A DNA stretch of 64,000 nucleotides, taken from contig JBEAQU010000083.1 of assembly GCA_041163745.1 (NCBI GenBank), forward strand, positions 38,462 to 102,461, in the 5' to 3' direction. The notes beneath the pieces are model-generated. The model did no database searches and was not told the origin of the DNA. It worked only from the letters and a program-made list of their open reading frames with translations. The position numbers and the translations under genes are program-made. Below, in pieces: positions 60,015 through 64,000 of the stretch (position 1 is its first letter; every line of letters starts with the position of its first letter). This stretch comes from UBA6168 sp041163745 (lineage in GTDB: Bacteria; Bacteroidota; Bacteroidia; Chitinophagales; Saprospiraceae).

Positions 60015-61772
60015 ATGAGAATATCGGATTATGTTCCGGCTCTTGTTTGGGGTCGGGGGTACCGAAAGGAATGGTTGTCCGGTGATTTGTCGGCCGGCCT
60101 GACGGTCGGCGTGATGTTGATTCCGCAGGGGATGGCATATGCGATGATTGCAGGTTTGCCGCCGATCCACGGGCTGTATGCAGCGACGGTACCGTTGTTG
60201 TTGTATGCGTTGCTCGGCAGCAGCCGGCAGCTGGCGGTGGGGCCGGTGGCGATGGTATCCCTGCTGACGGCGACGGGGGTGGGGGCTTTGTCGCCTGCGG
60301 GGCCTGCGGAATACCTGGGGTATGCGTTGACCCTGGCTTTGCTGGTGGGGGGGATCCAGTGGCTGATGGGAATTTTCAGATTGGGTTTTCTGGTTAATTT
60401 CCTGTCTCATCCGGTCATCAGTGGGTTCACTTCGGCGGCGGCGATCATCATCGGGCTGAGCCAGCTTAAGCACCTGACCGGGGTCAAGTTGCCGAAAAGC
60501 GAGCATGCGCATGAAGTATTGCTGGCATTCCTGCGGGAGGCGGGCCAGACCCATTGGCCAACCTTGCTGGTGGGCCTGGTGGCGATTGTCCTGATCCGGG
60601 GAGCGCGGAAGATTCACAAAGCTTTTCCGGGTGCACTGGTAGCGGTTGTCCTGAGTATCCTCGCGACGTCCTGGTTCGGGCTCGATACGATCGGTGTCAG
60701 GGTGATCGGAGAAATTCCGCGCGGGTTGCCGGGTTTTTCCTTTCCCGGTTTCGACCTGGCCAGTTGGCAGGCTTTGCTTCCGGCGGCCCTGACCATCTCC
60801 TTGGTAGGGTTCATGGAGAGTTATGCGGTGGCCAAGGCCATACAGTCGCGACACAAGGATTACCGGGTGGATGCGAACCAGGAGCTCACCGCCTTGGGTT
60901 TGGCGAACCTGGGGGCGTCTTTTTTTCAGGGTTTTCCGGTGACGGGCGGGTTTTCCCGCACGGCGGTCAACGACCAGGCAGGGGCGAGAACAGGGTTGGC
61001 ATCCATACTCAGTGCGCTGTTGATTGTATTGACCCTGTTGTTTCTGACTCCTTTGTTCCACAATCTTCCGAACGCTGTGCTGGCGGCTGTCATCCTGGTG
61101 GCGGTGGCGGGCCTGGTCGATTACAAGGAAGCCGTAAGGCTTTGGAAGAACGACCGTTCCGATTTCTGGATGTTGGCGGCGACTTTCCTGATAACGCTAA
61201 CCATGGGGATAGAGACCGGTATCGGGGCAGGCGTCGTCCTGTCCTTGTCCATGGTGGTTTTCCGGGCCACGCGGCCGCATGTGGCGGAATTGGGACGGGT
61301 GCCGGGCTCTGATTTCTACCGGAACATCAAGCGTTTCCCTGATCTGGAAATCCGTCCGGATGTGCTGGTGGTTCGCTTCGACGGGCCATTGTTTTTCTCC
61401 AACCTGAATTATTTCCAGGAAAAGGTGCAGGATTGGGTGGTAGCCAAAGGAAAGGACCTGAAGTTGATAGTGTTGAACGCCGATAGCATCAGCCATATAG
61501 ACAGCAGTGCCGTCCATATGCTGCAGGAGTGGTTGTCAGCATTGCAGCGGCAGGGAATCCGGGTTCATCTCACCAGCGTCATCGGTCCCGTACGGGATGC
61601 CATGCAACGGTGGGGTCTGATGGACAGCTTCGGGGAAGAGAACTTTTTCATGAGCAACCAAAGGGCAGTCGACGCATTTGACGCATGGCAGCAAAAAGGT
61701 GGCTTTGAAAAACAATTCAGGGGATATGCGACACAGTCCAGAACAGAAAGAAAACAGCCGGCAGTGAGGTGA
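60015..61772 (+). CDS. SulP family anion transporter with STAS domain
   Basis: A 585-residue inner-membrane transporter. It starts MRISDYVPALVWGRGYRKEWLSGDLSAGLTVGVMLIPQGMAYAMIAGLPPIHGLYAATVP, the SLC26/SulP signature. About 12 spans follow, with GPVAMVSLLTATGV, NQELTALGLANLGASFFQGFPVTGGFSRTAVNDQAGARTG (the second SulP block) and a C-terminal STAS domain (about residues 450-550; VLVVRFDGPLFFSNLNYFQEKV, LNADSISHIDSSAVHMLQEW). The substrate could be sulphate, bicarbonate or another anion; no cys genes or carbonic anhydrase adjoin it. The ATG at 60015 is preferred to the one at 59952. Confidence 0.94.
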   Translation: MRISDYVPALVWGRGYRKEWLSGDLSAGLTVGVMLIPQGMAYAMIAGLPPIHGLYAATVPLLLYALLGSSRQLAVGPVAMVSLLTATGVGALSPAGPAEYLGYALTLALLVGGIQWLMGIFRLGFLVNFLSHPVISGFTSAAAIIIGLSQLKHLTGVKLPKSEHAHEVLLAFLREAGQTHWPTLLVGLVAIVLIRGARKIHKAFPGALVAVVLSILATSWFGLDTIGVRVIGEIPRGLPGFSFPGFDLASWQALLPAALTISLVGFMESYAVAKAIQSRHKDYRVDANQELTALGLANLGASFFQGFPVTGGFSRTAVNDQAGARTGLASILSALLIVLTLLFLTPLFHNLPNAVLAAVILVAVAGLVDYKEAVRLWKNDRSDFWMLAATFLITLTMGIETGIGAGVVLSLSMVVFRATRPHVAELGRVPGSDFYRNIKRFPDLEIRPDVLVVRFDGPLFFSNLNYFQEKVQDWVVAKGKDLKLIVLNADSISHIDSSAVHMLQEWLSALQRQGIRVHLTSVIGPVRDAMQRWGLMDSFGEENFFMSNQRAVDAFDAWQQKGGFEKQFRGYATQSRTERKQPAVR

Positions 61773-61910
61773 TGCGACACCGCCGTTCCATTCCTGTATT
61801 GTGTGCCATCCAAGAGCGCCGGCGCATCGTACAAAAGGTATTCAATCGCCTGGTCTGGAAAAACGTTTGAATGAACGGAGGATTAGGCCGAGCGCCAATG
61901 AAACTTTCGG

Positions 61911-61991
61911 TCGTAAGCCGAATTGTCGAAGCCATGATTTGTTTGTAGGGAGCCACCCTTGCAGCGCGGGCGACAATTCGGTTTGCGCCCG
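61911..61991. repeat. Dispersed intergenic 20-mer as an inverted pair
   Basis: The + strand copy AAGCCGAATTGTCG (61915-61928) faces CGACAATTCGGTTT (61971-61984), which is the minus-strand copy CGGGCGCAAACCGAATTGTCG (61991-61971). The two arms pair for 14 bp with a G-T pair near the base, with a 42-base loop. Confidence 0.6.
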
Positions 61992-62000
61992 TTTTTTTTT
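61967..62000 (+). terminator. GC stem plus T tract (probable sulP terminator)
   Basis: CGGGCG (61967-61972) pairs with CGCCCG (61986-61991), followed by nine Ts. The stem lies inside the repeat copy. It is about 195 bases after the sulP stop. Confidence 0.55.
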
Positions 62001-62127
62001 ACGCCTTGTGGTAAGCCGTAGGAAAGCTCTTTATTAAAATGTCTTTTAGCATTAAAGGACTTATTTTCTGACCCAAACCTAAACATTTGTTCCGGTTTCG
62101 GTCCGTGGGGATGCGCGGTATAGCCGT

Positions 62128-62158
62128 CGAGTCGGTGATTTGGATTTTCACCGATTCG
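62128..62158. repeat. 11-bp perfect stem hairpin, no T tract
   Basis: CGAGTCGGTGA (62128-62138) pairs with TCACCGATTCG (62148-62158), including one G-T pair; loop TTTGGATTT. Confidence 0.6.
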
Positions 62159-63215
62159 CATTGTTGTTGGGATGCGAAATGTATGGAAGTGAGGCTAAGC
62201 GCAGTTTTTTTTAATTATATGATTGGTAGTTTTTTGTGTGGTTTTTTTTTCTTTTTAACAACGGAGATTTTGCAGCATGCATCGCAAGGAGGGATTCGGA
62301 GTAATGGGCAATGCCAAGGGAAAGGGGCTTCCGAGACTCGGTTCCTTGCGCCGCCTTCATCTGGGCGGACGCTTGGTTAGCTTCCTTTTATTTCGGCCGA
62401 CAAGTGGTTGATGTGTCGCCACCCCTTTTTTTCATTACGGTTATTTTTTCACCGCTTCGCAATTGTATGCTAAGGGAATGTAATATCTTGGCAACGAGGG
62501 ATTTCGGCGATTCATTGAAGCGAACCGTCCCGGCTTTGGGCAAAAATCAGTTTGTTGCTGAATGGCCCATGGAAGCATTGTGTATTCCACTGTCTTTTTA
62601 TTGTAAAAATTGAAGCATATTTTTGGATTTTATTAATTAAAAATAAAATTATATTATTTGTAATTTACTAAATATCATTGTAATAAGATATTAAATAGAA
62701 ATACGAACTTGTTTATTAATTCAGTTTCGAATTATTCCATTTGAAAATAATATCGGAATAATTATTTTTGTTGCGTTGTTTCAATACCGGTCGGGAGCAT
62801 TTCTCGAAGATGGCCGTTCCATTTGTTTCGCCCTGTTCGGCAACTTTTTCATCCGAGCAGTGTCCGTTCCGATTTCGTTTTCTTTCCGGCCATTCCGGCC
62901 GCCCGGATTTTTTCCTCAAACAAATACCAGCCCCACGACTGCAAAAAACGGTATCCGGTGCAGGTTTCCGATACCTAACACCCTGGCAACCCCTTTTTTT
63001 CATTGGGATGGCACAGCGAAAGTTACCCGAGCCTGTAGGAGGAGCAGCAGCGTTCATCCCTTAGACGCTGTGGAAGGCCTGGTTCAGGTTTTGGAAAACA
63101 GGCAGCCTGGATTGTAAAGGATGCTGCCGGTGGGTGCGGAAACAATCCAAGCAAAATACTTTTTCATCTATCTAATCTTTCGAATATTATCGATCATAAT
63201 CAAAATCGGACAGAC

Positions 63216-63893
63216 ATGAAGAAATCCATTCCTTTGGAAGCACAGGAAGTTCTGTTGAGACAGCAGGCGTATGAGACCGCCCGCAAAATCAGGAAAAAAG
63301 CAAAGGCGGCCTTGCACAGCGCACAGGAGTTGTACAGGGATGCCTTGGCTGTCGAAAAGGAAAACAAGCGTCAACTGAAGGCCTTGGTCAAGGCTTTGGC
63401 AAATCTGGAGACGACTCATATGGGCACCGAGGAGTCTCAGGAGGAGACGACCACCGTCATCATGGAGTTACCCGAGCCTCCCACGGCCATGTATCTGATT
63501 CCTGAATCGGAGTCTGCTACGGTGCAGGCCATGCGAACGGCAGGAAGGATGGAGATGGAAGATATGCCGGCTGCTGACCAAACCGAGCAGGAAGCTATTA
63601 CGGACCGTCCGGCGAGGCGTGGCAGGCCGAAGAAATCGTCGGTGGAATCGTCGGCGGAGCCATCGGAAGCTATTGCGGACCGTCCGGCGAGGCGTGGCAG
63701 GCCGAAGAAATCGGCGGTGGAATCGTCTTCGGAGCCATCGGAAGCGGGTACGGATCGTCCGGCGAGGCGTGGCAGACCGAAGAAATCGTCGGTGGAATCG
63801 TCGGCGGAGCCTTCGGAAGCTATTGCGGACCGTCCGGCGAAGCGAGGCAGGCCGAAGAAATCGGCGGTGGAATCGTCGGGGAGCCGTCTGTAG
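63216..63893 (+). CDS. AT-hook repeat protein, interrupted by an apparent frameshift
   Basis: A 225-residue frame as read. Residues about 1-75 are a basic coiled-coil-like helix (EAQEVLLRQQAYETARKIRKKAKAAL), followed by an acidic/Pro-Glu linker. From residue 130 a 25-residue unit repeats 3.8 times (75 bp each; starts at bases 63603, 63678, 63753, 63828). Each unit has an AT-hook core RRGRPKK or KRGRPKK, at GRP 136-138, 161-163, 186-188 and 211-213, expected to bind the minor groove of AT-rich DNA. In the fourth unit one base is missing relative to the others near 63876-63880, so the frame ends at 63893, whereas the -1 frame continues open to the window edge. It is probably a histone-H1-like nucleoid protein. 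Confidence 0.8.
   Translation: MKKSIPLEAQEVLLRQQAYETARKIRKKAKAALHSAQELYRDALAVEKENKRQLKALVKALANLETTHMGTEESQEETTTVIMELPEPPTAMYLIPESESATVQAMRTAGRMEMEDMPAADQTEQEAITDRPARRGRPKKSSVESSAEPSEAIADRPARRGRPKKSAVESSSEPSEAGTDRPARRGRPKKSSVESSAEPSEAIADRPAKRGRPKKSAVESSGSRL
63603..63893 (+). repeat. 75-bp in-frame tandem repeat, 3.9 units
   Basis: Unit boundaries at 63603, 63678, 63753 and 63828. Units alternate between two flavours (SSVESSAEPSEAIA and SAVESSSEPSEAGT), which suggests duplication of a two-unit block. It is coding and not a CRISPR. Confidence 0.92.
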
Positions 63894-64000
63894 AAACGGA
63901 AGAGGCCGTAGCGTTGCAGGAAGCAGCGGAGCAGGGCCCGGAAATAATGATTGCCGAAGAAACACCGTTTCTGGACGGCGATGACCTTACCAAAATCAAT
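63881..64000 (+). pseudogene. Open continuation of the AT-hook gene in the -1 frame
   Basis: Read from 63881 (GAG) the frame stays open for exactly 40 codons to the window edge: EPSVETEEAVALQEAAEQG, then an acidic tail ending DDLTKIN. It restores the repeat's ESS-x-EPS phrase and has a natural acidic composition, so it is the true 3' part of the gene, split by a one-base loss or by a sequencing error in the GGGG run at 63878-63881. Confidence 0.7.

Larger units (their letters stand above)
61773..63215. other. Gene-poor AT-rich region after sulP
   Basis: 1443 bases without a supported gene. It includes a repeat/hairpin cluster (61911-61991), a terminator with a T tract, an 11-bp perfect hairpin (62128-62158), a very AT-rich core (about 62620-62770) and two copies of ACCCCTTTTTTTCATT (62421-62436 and 62989-63004). 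Short frames lack domains. Confidence 0.6.

Noticed and set aside
62311..62613. 100-codon + frame in the AT-rich region
   Set aside because: Poor codon pattern, crosses repeat sequences, no recognisable protein feature.
63603..63893. CRISPR-like regular repeat
   Set aside because: Units are adjacent without spacers, are a multiple of three bases and encode a repeated peptide.

Overview
The window reads as chromosomal DNA from a high-GC member of the Bacteroidota, most likely a Saprospiria-like lineage (inference). Support comes from Bacteroidota-type families (DUF2480, DUF6427, GH57/DUF3536, CotH with a T9SS-style C-terminal domain, an Nfu_N+NifU protein), from intergenic boxes of the Bacteroidota promoter form TAnnTTTG (clearest before recA and before a 41-residue membrane protein), and from starts that mostly lack a Shine-Dalgarno sequence. 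I see no rRNA, tRNA, CRISPR array, transposase, phage module or recognised defence island.

Layout. 0-10 kb: the tail of a GH29-type fucosidase; an agmatine-to-putrescine pair (aguA, aguB); then leftward genes for a FadH-like dienoyl-CoA reductase coupled to a DUF2256 zinc-knuckle protein, MutL with a small membrane protein, a GT4 glycosyltransferase and a LysM glucosaminidase. 10-16 kb: a NYN/PIN-like protein, frr, a DUF1080 lipoprotein, a Gfo/Idh/MocA oxidoreductase and a RidA protein (the last three possibly one 3-keto-sugar cassette), a second GT4 and rsmG. 16-25 kb: recA, a small conserved protein, scpB, an AT-richer secreted orphan, DUF2480, recG, a MurG-like glycosyltransferase and the 41-residue membrane protein. 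25-33 kb: dtd, an Rrf2 regulator, a GT39 mannosyltransferase-like protein, a secreted S9 peptidase, a lone MoxR ATPase and a DUF6427 membrane protein.

33-44 kb: a 1351-residue protein with the architecture of eukaryotic soluble adenylyl cyclase (two cyclase domains, P-loop ATPase, TPRs); a leftward run of purD, GHMP kinase, ferredoxin-NADP reductase-like protein and Nfu; an outer-membrane barrel protein and rodA, closed by a 16-bp perfect hairpin terminator. 44-62 kb: M1 aminopeptidase, GH57, nadB behind a nested hairpin, a CotH/lamin-tail/T9SS protein, a serine hydrolase carrying a leftover GH3 C-domain, a carboxypeptidase-regulatory-like protein, gcvP and a SulP transporter. 62-64 kb: a 1.4-kb gene-poor AT-rich stretch and an AT-hook repeat protein whose frame is broken near the window end.

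Most genes are housekeeping: DNA repair and chromosome maintenance (mutL, recA, recG, scpB), translation (frr, rsmG, dtd), envelope growth (rodA, glucosaminidase, glycosyltransferases), NAD, purine and glycine metabolism, and polyamine synthesis. The least ordinary items are the soluble-adenylyl-cyclase-like protein, the frameshifted AT-hook repeat gene, a dispersed intergenic 20-mer, the nested hairpin before nadB, the unannotated 41-residue membrane protein and the GH3-remnant/beta-lactamase fusion.
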